A DNA stretch of 64,000 nucleotides from an uncultured Alphaproteobacteria bacterium (GCA_900079695.1 LT599022.1:2193245-2257244), one strand, 5' to 3'; counted from the stretch's first letter, positions 17,451 to 26,790 are shown. The notes: generated by a model from the letters alone, not told the origin. Numbers and translations: made by a program.

Positions 17451-18263
17451 TCAGCCGCCGACGCGAAGCGGCGCGGCGAGCCCCCGCAACGCCGCGATCG
17501 CCGAGAGGGCGGCGATGCGGCTGGTGCGCGGGTTCTCGGAGGGAAGATTCTCGATTTCGAGCGTGAATTCGGCGCTGTCGGCCACCACCTCGACGCGATG
17601 CCGGTTGCGCCGCAACGCCGGATCCGCCCACACCTCGACGCGGGTGCGGTCCGGGCCGATCCCGGCGAGCGCCAGCGCGGCGGCGACGTTGACGTTGGCG
17701 GGAAACGCGGCCGCCGCCTCGCGCGCCGAGCCCGCGAACACCCGCAAAGGCGCGGCGAGCCCGGCAAGGTCGATGCCCCGGGCCGCGAGATACGGCGCGC
17801 CCGCAAGCGCCGCCACCGGCTTGGACGTGATCAGCGCCACCGAGGCGACGTTCCCCTCCGACGCGGCACGCAATGCGTCGAGGCCGCCGAGCGCGCCGGA
17901 CGGAACGACGATCCGTCCGCCGGTCGCGGCGGCGCGCGCGATCAGGTCCGGCCGTTCCAGCAACGCCGCGCACGAGAGCACCACCGCGGTGCGGCCGGCA
18001 TCGAGAAACGGCGCGACGATTTCGGGCATCAACGGCGCGGGCGCGCACTCCACCACCAGATCGGCATGGGTTGCGAGGTCGGCGAGCGGCACCAGCGGCA
18101 CCCCCGGCGCGAAGCCGAGACGCGCCCGCGCCGCGTCGGGATCGCGGGCGGAGGCGGCGGCGAACGCGCATCCGGGGATGCCGTCGGCCAGGGCGCGGGC
18201 GACCTGCATGCCGACCGCGCCGAGCCCGGCGACGGCGACGCGAAGGAGAGCGGACGTCGGCAT
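17451..18263 (-). CDS. nadX: L-aspartate dehydrogenase (NadX-like)
   Basis: A 270-residue NAD(P)-dependent aspartate dehydrogenase, which makes iminoaspartate for NAD synthesis or oxaloacetate plus ammonia in catabolism. The N-terminal Rossmann fold begins VAVAGLGAVGMQVARAL, followed by VVECAPAPLMPE, the conserved region VPSGALGGLDALRAA and the active-site segment FPANVNVAAALALAG. The start at 18263 is preceded by GGGAGG. It is upstream of and parallel to the TPP enzyme. Aspartate released by the neighbouring isoaspartyl peptidase would be a natural substrate, but that link is inference. Confidence 0.85.
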   Translation of the reverse strand: MPTSALLRVAVAGLGAVGMQVARALADGIPGCAFAAASARDPDAARARLGFAPGVPLVPLADLATHADLVVECAPAPLMPEIVAPFLDAGRTAVVLSCAALLERPDLIARAAATGGRIVVPSGALGGLDALRAASEGNVASVALITSKPVAALAGAPYLAARGIDLAGLAAPLRVFAGSAREAAAAFPANVNVAAALALAGIGPDRTRVEVWADPALRRNRHRVEVVADSAEFTLEIENLPSENPRTSRIAALSAIAALRGLAAPLRVGG

Positions 18264-18615
18264 GGCGGATCCTCCCGAAGGTTTCCGCCACGATGCACCG
18301 GCACGGATGAGGCCGCAAGCTTCGGCACCCGGGAGAAATGGAACCTCGCATCCGCGACAGTCGTCGCGACATCTGCGAAGATCATCCACGACGGCGGGAC
18401 GCAAACGCAAAATACGAGATGACAACGATTCTCAATCAGTTCGCGAATCTTTTCTCATTATATACGCCGACTACATATCGAATTCGAAAAACGCCGTCCA
18501 TTCGTGCCCCCGTACGTTGACATTATTGTTTAGAATCCCCTAAAGTTATGAAAACTCAGCCGAGGCTCTCGGGCGGAATCTTCATACGCGGGCGCCGATC
18601 ACTTGCGGAGGGGCC
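18264..18615. other. Divergent intergenic region, nadX-like / CooA-like genes
   Basis: About 350 bp without a gene. The centre (roughly 18410-18545) is AT-rich compared with the surrounding DNA. It contains a possible promoter for the CooA-like gene: TTGACA at 18517-18522 and, 18 bases on, TAAAGT at 18541-18546 (four of six matches to TATAAT). No TGTCA-N6-CGACA site is seen here, so the regulator does not obviously control its own gene. Confidence 0.45.
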
Positions 18616-19311
18616 GTGTCCCATTGCTTCAGCCTTTTCGACGTGCTCGAAAATCCCGAACACGACGAGTTCTTCCGGAGCTTCACCTCGCGCAAGATCC
18701 GGGAGCGGGAGATCGTCTGCGACGCCAACTCCTCGGAGAACAACGTCTTCGTGGTGCTGGCGGGCGAACTGCGGGTCTACGTCTCCTACGAAGGACGGGA
18801 GTTCACCCTCTTCTTCCTCGGGCCGGGCGACGTCTTCTCCACCCATTCGCGGATGATCGTCGAGGCGAAAAAGCCCGGCGAGATCCTCTCCACCAGTCTC
18901 GACAACTTCAAGCAGGCGCTGGTGCGCATTCCCTGCCTGTCGATTTCGGTGATCGCCAGCCTGTGCCAGGGCCTCGGCAACGCCGTCCACGTGATCGAGG
19001 GCTTGGTGTTCCGCGACGTCAAGCACCGGCTGATCCGCTTCCTCGTCGACGTCGCCGCCGACAAGGGCCACGCGGTGGAAGGCGGCATCGTCGTCAACCA
19101 CGACTTCAGCACCGAGGACATCGCCACGATCATCGGCTCGACCCGCCAGTCGACGTCGCTGATCCTCAACAAGCTGATCAAGGATGGCTACCTCACCCGA
19201 CTCAGCCGCCGTCATCTGCTGATCCGCGACATCGACGCGCTCAAGGCCGCCGCCGAGAAGGAGGACGAGATGCCGGAGACGTGGAAGCCGCGGGCGGGCG
19301 GGCACCCCTGA
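18616..19311 (+). CDS. CooA-like CRP/FNR-family regulator with altered heme ligands
   Basis: A 231-residue protein that aligns end to end with Rhodospirillum rubrum CooA, the CO sensor. It shares ENNVFVVLAGELRVY, SxFTLFFLGPGDVF, HSRMIVEA, and the recognition helix IGSTRQSTSLILNKLIKDG (CooA: IGSSRQTTSTALNSLIKEG). His77, the Fe(II) heme ligand of CooA, is conserved at the same number. Cys75, the Fe(III) ligand, is Ser, and Pro2, the CO-displaced ligand, is Ser (N-terminus MSHCF, so His3 or Cys4 could substitute). GTG start with GGAGG upstream. Three good CooA-type sites at 21.0, 24.3 and 53.5 kb mark its probable targets. The sensed signal may be CO, another diatomic gas or redox state. Confidence 0.85.
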   Translation: MSHCFSLFDVLENPEHDEFFRSFTSRKIREREIVCDANSSENNVFVVLAGELRVYVSYEGREFTLFFLGPGDVFSTHSRMIVEAKKPGEILSTSLDNFKQALVRIPCLSISVIASLCQGLGNAVHVIEGLVFRDVKHRLIRFLVDVAADKGHAVEGGIVVNHDFSTEDIATIIGSTRQSTSLILNKLIKDGYLTRLSRRHLLIRDIDALKAAAEKEDEMPETWKPRAGGHP

Positions 19312-19315
19312 GGGG

Positions 19316-20965
19316 TCAGTCGCGGGCGAAGCGCGCGCCGTAGCCGGGATCCAGAGCCGCCGTCTGCGCGGCCTTGTCGAGCAGGCAGGAGCCCGCCGCC
19401 AGAACCTCGATGCCGGTGCCCATGAAGCAGCGGAACGCATCCTCGGGGGTGCGGACGATCGGCTCGCCGCGCACGTTGAAGCTGGTGTTGACCAGCACGC
19501 CGCACCCGGTGAGATCCTTGAAGCGTCGAAGCAACGCGCGAAACCGGGGCGGAGCCCCGGCCCCGACGGTCTGCACCCGCGCCGAACCGTCGACGTGGGT
19601 GACCGCCGGAAGCGCCGCGGCGCGCACCGGCGCCACGAACGACATGTAGGGCGCGTCGGCGTCGAGCGCGAACCACGCGTCGGCATCCTCCCGCAGGACC
19701 GACGGCGCAAACGGCCGGAACCGCTCGCGCAGCTTGACGTCGCGGTTGAGCCGCAGGCGCGCGTCCGGCAGCCGCGGGTCGCAGAGGATCGACCGCGACC
19801 CGAGCGCCCGCGGGCCGAACTCCATGCGACCCTGCATCCAGCCGACGCACCGCCCGGCGGCGAGGGCGTCGGCGGTCGCCGCGATCAGGTCCGCCTCCGG
19901 CAACACCGCGAACCGCGCGCCGCACGCTGCAAGGCGGCGGGCGATCTCGTCGTCGCCGAATTCCGGGCCGAGACCGCCGCCGTTCAAAGCATCCCCGCAC
20001 GACGGGTCGCGCACGCCGCGCAGGTCGAGATGAAACCCCGCCAGCGCCGCGCCGAGCGCCGCCCCGGCGTCCCCCGGTGCGGGCGGCGCCCACACTGCAC
20101 CGAACCCCGCCTCGCGCAGCACCCGCCCGTTGGCGGCGCAGTTGAGAGCGACTTCGCCGGACAGGCAGAGCGCGTCCGCGCCGGTTTCGCAGCGGGCGGC
20201 GCGCGCAAGACCGAGCACGATCTCCTCCGCCACCGCCTGGATCGAGGCGGCGACGTCGGCATGGAATCCCGACGGCGGTTCCGCATCCGGATACCGGGGC
20301 GGGCGGCCGAACAGCGCCGTCAACGCGGCGCGCAGCGTCGGCCCTCTGCCGCCGTCGTCGAACATCCCGGCCGCGAGGCGGAAGCCGCCGTCCGCCGAGA
20401 TCTCGACGAAGCGGTCGCGGATCGGCCCGGCGTAACCGGGATCGCCGTAAGGCGCGAGTCCCATCATCTTGTACTCGCCCGAGCCGATCCGGAACCCGAG
20501 GTAATCGGCGAAGGCGGAGTAGAGCCGCGCGAGGGAGGCGGAAGGATCGAGGGTGCGGACGGCGGCGAGATGCGCGCCTTCGCCGAACCCGATCGACGTG
20601 CCGCCGCCGCCGTCGATCGTCAGCACCGCCGCGGCCTCGAACGGGGAGGGATAGAACCCCGCCGCCGCGTGCGCGAAATGGCGATCGAGGCAGCCGAGAC
20701 GGCCGGGGTCGAACGCCGCGTCCGCGGACCGCAGCGCACGGCGCAGCGCCACCGGTTCCCGGGCTGCCGCAAACACCACCCGATCGACCGCCGCGAGCGT
20801 GCAGCCGCCGGCATCGAGGCAATAGCGCAGCGCCGCCGCGGGAAAGCCCGGTTCGAACTTGCGGCGGGAGAACCGCTCCTCCTGGGCCGCGGCAACGACG
20901 CGTCCGTCCTCCACCAGCGCCACGGCACTGTCGCGCGAATAGGCCGAGATTCCGAGAACCCGCAT
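19316..20965 (-). CDS. NodU/CmcH/TobZ-family carbamoyltransferase
   Basis: A 549-residue carbamoyltransferase of the NodU/TobZ type. The N-terminal half is a Kae1-like domain (AAAQEERFSRRK, metal-binding HxxxH in DRHFAHAAAG, DGGGGTSIGF), and the C-terminal half is YrdC-like (GWMQGRMEFGPRALGSRSI, SFNVRGEPIVRTPEDAFRCF). The usual HDSA near the N-terminus is here RDSA. In TobZ the C-terminal domain makes carbamoyl adenylate and the Kae1-like domain transfers the carbamoyl group. A perfect CooA-type operator lies 79 bp upstream of the start, shared with the moa genes. This suggests a role in the hydrogenase regulon rather than antibiotic or Nod factor decoration. GGGGAGG precedes the ATG. Confidence 0.82.
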   Translation of the reverse strand: MRVLGISAYSRDSAVALVEDGRVVAAAQEERFSRRKFEPGFPAAALRYCLDAGGCTLAAVDRVVFAAAREPVALRRALRSADAAFDPGRLGCLDRHFAHAAAGFYPSPFEAAAVLTIDGGGGTSIGFGEGAHLAAVRTLDPSASLARLYSAFADYLGFRIGSGEYKMMGLAPYGDPGYAGPIRDRFVEISADGGFRLAAGMFDDGGRGPTLRAALTALFGRPPRYPDAEPPSGFHADVAASIQAVAEEIVLGLARAARCETGADALCLSGEVALNCAANGRVLREAGFGAVWAPPAPGDAGAALGAALAGFHLDLRGVRDPSCGDALNGGGLGPEFGDDEIARRLAACGARFAVLPEADLIAATADALAAGRCVGWMQGRMEFGPRALGSRSILCDPRLPDARLRLNRDVKLRERFRPFAPSVLREDADAWFALDADAPYMSFVAPVRAAALPAVTHVDGSARVQTVGAGAPPRFRALLRRFKDLTGCGVLVNTSFNVRGEPIVRTPEDAFRCFMGTGIEVLAAGSCLLDKAAQTAALDPGYGARFARD

Positions 20966-21035
20966 GCGCCCTCCCCGATCGCTCCCGGTCCGGAGCGAAG
21001 ATATCCGCAGAGTCGCATCCCGCCCGAGCGAAAAC

Positions 21036-21051
21036 TGTCGGGCACTTGACA
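21036..21051. promoter_or_regulatory. CooA-type operator, perfect match (carbamoyltransferase / moaCB)
   Basis: TGTCGGGCACTTGACA. On the minus strand this reads TGTCA-AGTGCC-CGACA, identical at all ten defined positions to the R. rubrum CooA consensus TGTCA-N6-CGACA. It lies between the divergent carbamoyltransferase (start 20965) and moaCB (start 21138) genes and could serve both. Confidence 0.75.
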
Positions 21052-21137
21052 CTATGTCGGGAATCCGAGATCCCGGTCCTTGCGGGGTTTCGCACCGTGG
21101 TAAGGTGGGTTTCGGGACATCCAGCCGGACACGGATC

Positions 21138-22172
21138 ATGACCAGCGAACCCGCCCCTTCCTATCGGATGATCGACGTCGGCGACAAGCCGCCGACCCGC
21201 CGCATGGCGGTGGCGGAAGGGTGCATCGCGGTCGGCGCGTTGGCGTTTCCGTTGATCCGCGACCGCCGCCTGCCCAAAGGCGACGCCCTCGCCCTCGCCG
21301 AGATCGCGGGCATCCAGGGCGCCAAGCGGGCGAGCGACCTGATCCCGCTCTGCCATCCGCTGCCCCTCGACCGCGTGCGGGTCACCCACGCGCTCGACGC
21401 CGGGCGCTGCCGCGTCGCCGTCCGCTGCCTGGTGTCGGCGTTCGCCCGCACCGGCGTGGAGATGGAGGCGATGGCGGGGGTTTCGGCGGCGCTGCTGGCG
21501 ATCTACGACCTCACCAAGATGGTCGAACCGGCGCTGACGATTTCCGACGCGCGCCTGCTGCTCAAGACCGGCGGCAAGCACGGCGTCTGGACCTGCCCCG
21601 AGGGCCTGCCCGACTGGCTGCGCGCCGAACTCTCCGCCACGACGACGCGCCCGCTCGCGGGATGCCGCGCCGCGGTCGTCACCCTCAGCGACCGTGCCGC
21701 CGCCGGCGTCTACCCCGACCGCTCCGGACCGATCCTCGCCGACGCGCTCGTCGACGCGGGCGCCGAGGTGATCGCCGCCGCCGTGGTTCCCGACGACGAG
21801 GACACCGTGGCGGCGACCCTGGCGGCGCTGACGACGGAACGGCGGCCGCAGCTCGTTCTCACCACCGGCGGCACCGGCGTCGCGCCGCGCGACGTCACCC
21901 CCGAGGCGCTCCGGCGTCTGGGCGGCCGCGAGATTCCCGGCATCGGCGAGCTGCTGCGCCAGAACGGCGCGCGCTTCACCCCGAACGCCTGGAGCAGCCG
22001 CTCGACCGCCGCGGTGGTCGGGGAAACCTTGGTGGTCGCGCTGCCCGGCAGCCCCAAGGCGGTGACCGAGGGGCTCGACTGCCTGTTGCCGCTGCTCCCG
22101 CACCTTCTCGAGATGCTTGCCGGGCACGGGCACGACGCGCCGCAACCGGTCGGCGCGGGAGAACTCCGATGA
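21138..22172 (+). CDS. moaCB: MoaC-MogA/MoaB fusion, molybdopterin synthesis
   Basis: A 344-residue bifunctional protein. Residues ~8-155 are MoaC, which converts the rearranged GTP product into cyclic pyranopterin monophosphate; the hallmarks are KPPTRRMAVAEG, the catalytic-site GIQGAKRASDLIPLCHPL, and AIYDLTKMVEP. Residues ~175-335 are a MogA/MoaB domain, which adenylylates molybdopterin before metal insertion, with GGTGVAPRDVTPEAL and PGSPKAV. Fused MoaCB is known in several proteobacteria. It heads the moaD-moaE group (four-base overlap with moaD) and lies 94 bp downstream of the perfect CooA-type site. Start ATG 21138; ATG 21168 is an alternative. Confidence 0.9.
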   Translation: MTSEPAPSYRMIDVGDKPPTRRMAVAEGCIAVGALAFPLIRDRRLPKGDALALAEIAGIQGAKRASDLIPLCHPLPLDRVRVTHALDAGRCRVAVRCLVSAFARTGVEMEAMAGVSAALLAIYDLTKMVEPALTISDARLLLKTGGKHGVWTCPEGLPDWLRAELSATTTRPLAGCRAAVVTLSDRAAAGVYPDRSGPILADALVDAGAEVIAAAVVPDDEDTVAATLAALTTERRPQLVLTTGGTGVAPRDVTPEALRRLGGREIPGIGELLRQNGARFTPNAWSSRSTAAVVGETLVVALPGSPKAVTEGLDCLLPLLPHLLEMLAGHGHDAPQPVGAGELR

Positions 22173-22444
22173 CCGCGCCGCTGTCGGTGGAGCTGACTCT
22201 CTACGGCGCGTTCCGCGCCCACGTCGGCGGTGCGCCGCTGCGGCTGACGCTGCCTGCCGGAGCGACCCTCGCCGACGCGCGGCGCGAACTCGGCGCGGCG
22301 GTGCGCGCCCGCGCCCCCGGCTTCTCCGACGACGCGTTGATCGCGGTCTCGGCGTTCGCCGACGAGCGCCGCCTCCTCCGCGACGACACGCCGCTTGCCG
22401 ACGGCGCGGCGATCGCGGTGCTGCCGCCGATCTGCGGAGGGTGA
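22169..22444 (+). CDS. moaD: MoaD, small subunit of molybdopterin synthase
   Basis: A 91-residue ubiquitin-like sulfur carrier. The C-terminus is VLPPICGG; the final Gly is adenylated and thiocarboxylated, then donates sulfur to cyclic pyranopterin monophosphate within the MoaD-MoaE complex. The beta-grasp core begins VELTLYGAFR. It overlaps the moaCB stop by four bases and is followed two bases later by moaE. No moeB-like adenylylating enzyme is encoded in the window, so that step must come from elsewhere. Confidence 0.9.
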   Translation: MTAPLSVELTLYGAFRAHVGGAPLRLTLPAGATLADARRELGAAVRARAPGFSDDALIAVSAFADERRLLRDDTPLADGAAIAVLPPICGG

Positions 22445-22445
22445 C

Positions 22446-22883
22446 ATGGGCCGGATCCACGTCGCCGTTCGCGAGACGCCGCTGTCGTGCGATGCCGCGC
22501 TCGCCTTCCTCGACGACCCGTCGCACGGCGCGGTCTGCACCTTCGTCGGCCGGGTGCGCAACACCAACCAGGACAAACCGGTGGACGGCGTCAGCTACGA
22601 CGCCTTCGACGCCCTCGCGACCCACACCCTGCGCACCATCGCCGAGGAAATCCAGAGCCGCTGGGGCGAGGATCTCGACGTCTGGCTCGAACACTTCAGG
22701 GGGCATCTGCCGGTCGGCGGCGTGAGCGTCGTCGTCGCCGTCGCCTCGGGCCATCGTGCGGAATCCTTCGCCGCCTGCCGCCACGCGATCGAGGAGATCA
22801 AGCGCCGCGCTCCGGTATGGAAGGAAGAGCACTACGCGGACGGCGACAGCACCTGGATCGAGGGCCGCGCGCTCCGCTCCTGA
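22446..22883 (+). CDS. moaE: MoaE, large subunit of molybdopterin synthase
   Basis: A 145-residue catalytic subunit of molybdopterin synthase. Diagnostic segments are GAVCTFVGRVRNTN, the conserved RAESFAACRHAIEEIKRRAP, and PVWKEEHYADG containing the active-site Lys, ending in the usual W. It lies one base after the moaD stop. It converges end to end with moeA on the other strand (stop at 22883, next stop at 22884), leaving no room for a separate terminator. Confidence 0.92.
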   Translation: MGRIHVAVRETPLSCDAALAFLDDPSHGAVCTFVGRVRNTNQDKPVDGVSYDAFDALATHTLRTIAEEIQSRWGEDLDVWLEHFRGHLPVGGVSVVVAVASGHRAESFAACRHAIEEIKRRAPVWKEEHYADGDSTWIEGRALRS

Positions 22884-24125
22884 TCAGGGCATCAGGCCGC
22901 TCAACGGGAGGAAGTCCACCGGGTCGCCCGGCGCCACCGCGAGCGGTCCCTCGGGCAGCTCCACCAGCCCCTCGGCGGCGGTCATCGAGGTCAGCATGCC
23001 GGAGGATTCGCCCGGCACCAACTCCACCACCGCGCGGCCGTCGCGCGCCGCCACCACCGCGCGGCGGAATTCCCGCCGCGGCTCGGTCTTACGCAGCCCG
23101 AATCCCGCGGGCAGCGGATACCGCCGCGGCGTCGGCAGGTCGAGCCCGCCGAGCCGCGCGAGGATCGGCCGCGCGATCAGCAGGAAACACACCATCGCCG
23201 AAACCGGATTGCCCGGCAGACCGACGAACGGCGTCTCGCCGACGCGGCCGAGGATCAGCGGCTTGCCGGGACGGATCGCCACCCGCCACTGGTCGATCCG
23301 GCCGAGTTCGGCGAGCGCCGACTTGACGTGATCCTCGTCGCCCACCGACGCGCCGCCGCTGGTGAGCACCAGATCCTGCCCCTGCGCCGCCTCGGCGATC
23401 GCGTCCCGCACCGCGAGGGCGTGGTCGGCGACGATGCCGAAATCGGTCACCGTACAGCCGAACCCCTGCAACAGGCCGCGCAGCAGGTGGCGGTTGGCGT
23501 CGTGGATGCAGCCCGCGCCGAGCGCGGTGCCGACCTCGCGCAGTTCGTCTCCGGTCGAGAACAGCGCGACCCGCAGACGCGTGCGCACCGGCAGACGCTC
23601 CAGCCCGAGCATCGCCGCCACGCCGATCTCCTGCGGCCGCACCCGCACCCCGGCCCGCAGCGCGAGCGCACCTTCGGCCAGGGTCTCGCCGGCCGGGCGG
23701 AGATTCTCGCCGCGGCGCAGCGACGGAATCGCGACGAGGTCGCCGTCGCGGCGGCAATCCTCCTGCATCGCCACCGCGTCGAGCCCGGGCGGCACCGGCG
23801 CGCCGGTAAAGATCCTGTAGGCGTGGCCGGGCCGCACATCGCCGCCGAGCGGATGCCCGGCGGCGATGCGGCCGCCGACCGGCAGCGCGCGTCCGCCCCC
23901 GCCCAGGTCGTCGGCCCGCACCGCCCAGCCATCGACGGCGGACGCGGGGAACGACGGCACCGGAGCGGCCGCCCGCACGTCCTCGGCGACGACACGACCG
24001 AGGGCGGCGGACAACGGAACCCATTCGCGACCGGCGACACAGGCGAATGCCGCGTCGATCCGCGGCAACAGATCGCCCAGGGGAATCGTCGCGGTCGCAG
24101 CAGGAGGAACCAGGGTTACGGACAT
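22884..24125 (-). CDS. moeA: MoeA, molybdopterin molybdenumtransferase
   Basis: A 413-residue enzyme that inserts molybdenum into adenylylated molybdopterin. It shows the MoeA layout: linker domain with [12 protein letters not shown], the pseudo-beta-barrel with [30 protein letters not shown], the MogA-like catalytic domain ([55 protein letters not shown]) and the C-terminal beta domain. Length equals E. coli MoeA. It is divergent from hypC, with a perfect CooA-type operator in the shared upstream region, so Moco synthesis and hydrogenase maturation may be switched together. Confidence 0.92.
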   Translation of the reverse strand: MSVTLVPPAATATIPLGDLLPRIDAAFACVAGREWVPLSAALGRVVAEDVRAAAPVPSFPASAVDGWAVRADDLGGGGRALPVGGRIAAGHPLGGDVRPGHAYRIFTGAPVPPGLDAVAMQEDCRRDGDLVAIPSLRRGENLRPAGETLAEGALALRAGVRVRPQEIGVAAMLGLERLPVRTRLRVALFSTGDELREVGTALGAGCIHDANRHLLRGLLQGFGCTVTDFGIVADHALAVRDAIAEAAQGQDLVLTSGGASVGDEDHVKSALAELGRIDQWRVAIRPGKPLILGRVGETPFVGLPGNPVSAMVCFLLIARPILARLGGLDLPTPRRYPLPAGFGLRKTEPRREFRRAVVAARDGRAVVELVPGESSGMLTSMTAAEGLVELPEGPLAVAPGDPVDFLPLSGLMP

Positions 24126-24254
24126 CGGACTTCCTCGTCGGCTGGCTGTCGGCGCGCGCGGTTCGCAGCGGCCAGGGGGAATACCGCGGGAACCACGCCA
24201 CCGCCCCGTGCTCGCCGGGGACGTTCATTCTCGCGCCATCCGCACAACTCCGAC

Positions 24255-24270
24255 TGTCAGCCGCCCGACA
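24255..24270. promoter_or_regulatory. CooA-type operator, perfect match (moeA / hypC)
   Basis: TGTCAGCCGCCCGACA, i.e. TGTCA-N6-CGACA with no mismatch. It lies in the 266-bp region between divergent moeA and hypC, 122 bp before the hypC start. AT-rich sequence suitable for a -10 element follows at about 24287-24303. Confidence 0.78.
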
Positions 24271-24391
24271 CTCCGGACGATTTGCCAACTATTTGACGAA
24301 TAAGGAAAAATCTTCGTTCTCGGGCTGGATTCCCGACCCGCGCGCGGCTATAGTTCGAAAACGGCCGACGCACGGCCCGGGAGAAAGACCG

Positions 24392-24619
24392 ATGTGCCTC
24401 GCCTTGCCCATGCGGATCGTCGAACTGCACCCCGGAGACATGGCGGTGGCCGAGCGCGACGGCGTGCGCAAGGAGATTTCGGTGATTCTGCTCCCGGGCG
24501 TCGCGATCGGCGACTACGTCATCGTCCACGTCGGCTTCGCGCTATCGAAGCTCGATCCGGAGGAGGCGCGCCGGACGCTCGCGCTGATCGCCGAGATGGC
24601 CGCGCCGAGGCCGCGATGA
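24392..24619 (+). CDS. hypC: HypC, hydrogenase maturation chaperone
   Basis: A 75-residue HypC. It starts [12 protein letters not shown], with the essential Cys2 that holds the Fe(CN)2CO group together with HypD and then contacts the hydrogenase large subunit. The middle ([28 protein letters not shown]) is the OB-fold core. GGGAG lies upstream. It overlaps hypD by four bases and forms a hypCDE unit downstream of the CooA-type site. Confidence 0.93.
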   Translation: MCLALPMRIVELHPGDMAVAERDGVRKEISVILLPGVAIGDYVIVHVGFALSKLDPEEARRTLALIAEMAAPRPR

Positions 24620-25743
24620 TCGCGTTCGACGCGTTCCGCGACGGCGAAACCGCGCGGCTGCTCGCCGCGGCGATCGCCGCCGAGGTCCGGCCCGAACGCG
24701 ACTACGCCTTCATGGAATTCTGCGGCGGCCACACCCACGCGATCTGCCGGTACGCGATCGCCGACTTGCTGCCCGGCAACCTGCGGATGATCCACGGCCC
24801 CGGTTGTCCGGTGTGCGTACTGCCGGTCGGCCGGGTCGACGCGGCGATCGCGATCGCCGAACGTCCGGGCGTCACCCTCTGCAGCTTCGGCGACGTGCTG
24901 CGAATTCCCGGCTCGCGCCGCCGCAGCCTGATGGCCGCGAAGGCGGCGGGCGCCGACGTGCGGATCGTCTACTCGCCTCTCGACGCGCTCGCGCTGGCGC
25001 AGGCGGCGCCGGAGCGCGAGGTGGTGTTCTTCGCCGTCGGCTTCGAGACCACCACGCCGCCCACCGCCGCCGTCCTCGCCCGCGCGCGGAGCCTCGGAAT
25101 CGGCAATTTCTCGGTGTTCTGCAACCACGTGCTGACGCCGCCCGCGATCGCCGCGATTCTCGGCGGCGCGGGCGGCCCGACCCTCGACGGCATCCTCGGC
25201 CCCGCGCACGTCGCCGCGGTGACCGGCGGCGACGCGTTCGCCCGCTTCGCGCGCGACGACCATATGCCGGTGGTGATCGCCGGGTTCGAACCTCTCGACG
25301 TGTTGCAGGCGATCCTGATGCTGGTCCGCCAGGCCAACGCCGGGGCGGCAAGAGTCGAGATCCAGTTCCGCCGCGGCGTCACCGAGGCGGGAAACCGCGC
25401 CGCCCAGGCGCTGACGGACGAGGTTTTCGAACTCCGCCCGGCATTCGCGTGGCGCGGCCTCGGGCAACTCGCGGCGAGCGGCCTGCGACCCCGCCCCGCC
25501 TTCGCGGCGTGGGACGCCGAAGCCCGCTTCGCGATCGGCGAGCCGCCGCCCGAACCTCGAACCGCCTGCCGCTGCGCCGAGATCCTGCGCGGCCGTGCCG
25601 AGCCCGCCGACTGTCCGCTGTTCGGTTCCGCCTGCACCCCCGAGAGCCCGGCGGGCGCATGCATGGTGTCGTCGGAAGGGGCGTGCGCGGCCGAATGGAC
25701 CTACGGTCGCGGCCGCCGCCGGATACGCAAGGAGCTGCCATGA
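24616..25743 (+). CDS. hypD: HypD, Fe-(CN)2CO assembly scaffold
   Basis: A 375-residue HypD. The diagnostic Cys motifs are present: [15 protein letters not shown] and [12 protein letters not shown] around the iron-binding site, ETTTPPTAA, and a C-terminal [4Fe-4S] Cys set ([29 protein letters not shown]). HypD works with HypC to bind iron and accept cyanide from HypE. Start and stop overlap its neighbours by ATGA in both cases, so hypC-hypD-hypE are translationally coupled. Confidence 0.93.
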   Translation: MIAFDAFRDGETARLLAAAIAAEVRPERDYAFMEFCGGHTHAICRYAIADLLPGNLRMIHGPGCPVCVLPVGRVDAAIAIAERPGVTLCSFGDVLRIPGSRRRSLMAAKAAGADVRIVYSPLDALALAQAAPEREVVFFAVGFETTTPPTAAVLARARSLGIGNFSVFCNHVLTPPAIAAILGGAGGPTLDGILGPAHVAAVTGGDAFARFARDDHMPVVIAGFEPLDVLQAILMLVRQANAGAARVEIQFRRGVTEAGNRAAQALTDEVFELRPAFAWRGLGQLAASGLRPRPAFAAWDAEARFAIGEPPPEPRTACRCAEILRGRAEPADCPLFGSACTPESPAGACMVSSEGACAAEWTYGRGRRRIRKELP

Positions 25744-26786
25744 CCCCCACCCTGCCCCTCGGCCCGCCGATCGACTGGGACCACGGCCGGATCGAGCTTT
25801 CTCACGGCGGCGGCGGCCGCGCGATGGCGCAGCTGGTGGACGAGCTGTTCGTCGCCGCCTTCGACAATCCGCTGCTCGCGCGGCGCGACGATCAGGCGCA
25901 GTTCGCGGTCGAGGCCGGACGGATGGCGATGACCACCGACAGCTACGTGATCTCGCCGCTGGTCTTTCCCGGCGGCGACATCGGCTCGCTGGCGGTGCAC
26001 GGCACCGTCAACGACCTCGCGATGGCGGGGGCGGAACCGCTCTACCTGTCGGCGGGCTTCATCCTCGAGGAGGGATTGCCGCTCGACGTCCTCCGCCGGG
26101 TGGTGGCCTCGATGGCGGCGGCGAGCCGCGCCGCCGGGGTGCCGGTGGTCACCGGCGACACCAAGGTGGTCGAGCGCGGCAAGGGCGACGGCATCTTCAT
26201 CAACACCGCGGGGATCGGCCGGATTCCCCCCGGCATCGCGATCGGCGGCGAGCGGGCGCGGCCGGGCGACGCGATTCTCGTCAACGGCACCATCGGCGAC
26301 CACGGCGTCGCGATCCTCAGCCAGCGCGAGGGACTCGGCTTCGAGACCACCCTCAAATCCGATTCCGCCGCCCTGCACCGGCTGGTGGCGCGGATGCTCG
26401 CGGCGACGCCCGGGATCGCCTGCCTGCGCGACCCGACCCGCGGCGGCCTCGCCACCACCCTCAACGAACTCGCGGCCCAGTCGGGCGTCGGCATGCTGTT
26501 GCGCGAGACCGCGATTCCGATCCGCCCCGAAGTGCGCGCCGCCTGCGATCTCCTCGGACTCGACCCGCTCTACGCCGCCAACGAGGGCAAGCTGGTGGCG
26601 ATCTGCCCCGCCGCGCACGCCGGCCGCCTGCTGGCGGCGATGCGCGCCGATCCGCTCGGCCGCGACGCCGCGATCGTCGGCGAGGTGGTCGAGGACCCGG
26701 ACCGCCTGGTGACGATGGAAACCGCGTTCGGCGGCCGCCGCACCGTCGACTGGCTGGCGGGCGTGCAGTTGCCGCGGATCTGCTGA
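25740..26786 (+). CDS. hypE: HypE, thiocarbamate dehydratase making cyanide ligands
   Basis: A 348-residue AIRS/PurM-like ATPase. It ends PRIC, and the C-terminal Cys is the residue that is carbamoylated and dehydrated to thiocyanate. Other marks are SHGGGGRAMAQLV, TTDSYVISPLVFPGGDIGSLAVHGTVNDLAMAG and VTGDTKVVERGKGDG. It needs a carbamoyl donor normally supplied by full-length HypF. In this window only the HypF transfer domain is present, convergent and five bases away. The operon ends here. Confidence 0.93.
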   Translation: MTPTLPLGPPIDWDHGRIELSHGGGGRAMAQLVDELFVAAFDNPLLARRDDQAQFAVEAGRMAMTTDSYVISPLVFPGGDIGSLAVHGTVNDLAMAGAEPLYLSAGFILEEGLPLDVLRRVVASMAAASRAAGVPVVTGDTKVVERGKGDGIFINTAGIGRIPPGIAIGGERARPGDAILVNGTIGDHGVAILSQREGLGFETTLKSDSAALHRLVARMLAATPGIACLRDPTRGGLATTLNELAAQSGVGMLLRETAIPIRPEVRAACDLLGLDPLYAANEGKLVAICPAAHAGRLLAAMRADPLGRDAAIVGEVVEDPDRLVTMETAFGGRRTVDWLAGVQLPRIC

Positions 26787-26790
26787 GGGC

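Noticed and set aside
13978..18422. Very long open frames on both strands over the peptidase, TPP-enzyme and nadX region (more than 1300 codons)
   Set aside because: They are mirror frames produced by high GC at third positions, rich in Arg/Ala/Gly/Pro without any domain; the recognised genes explain the region.
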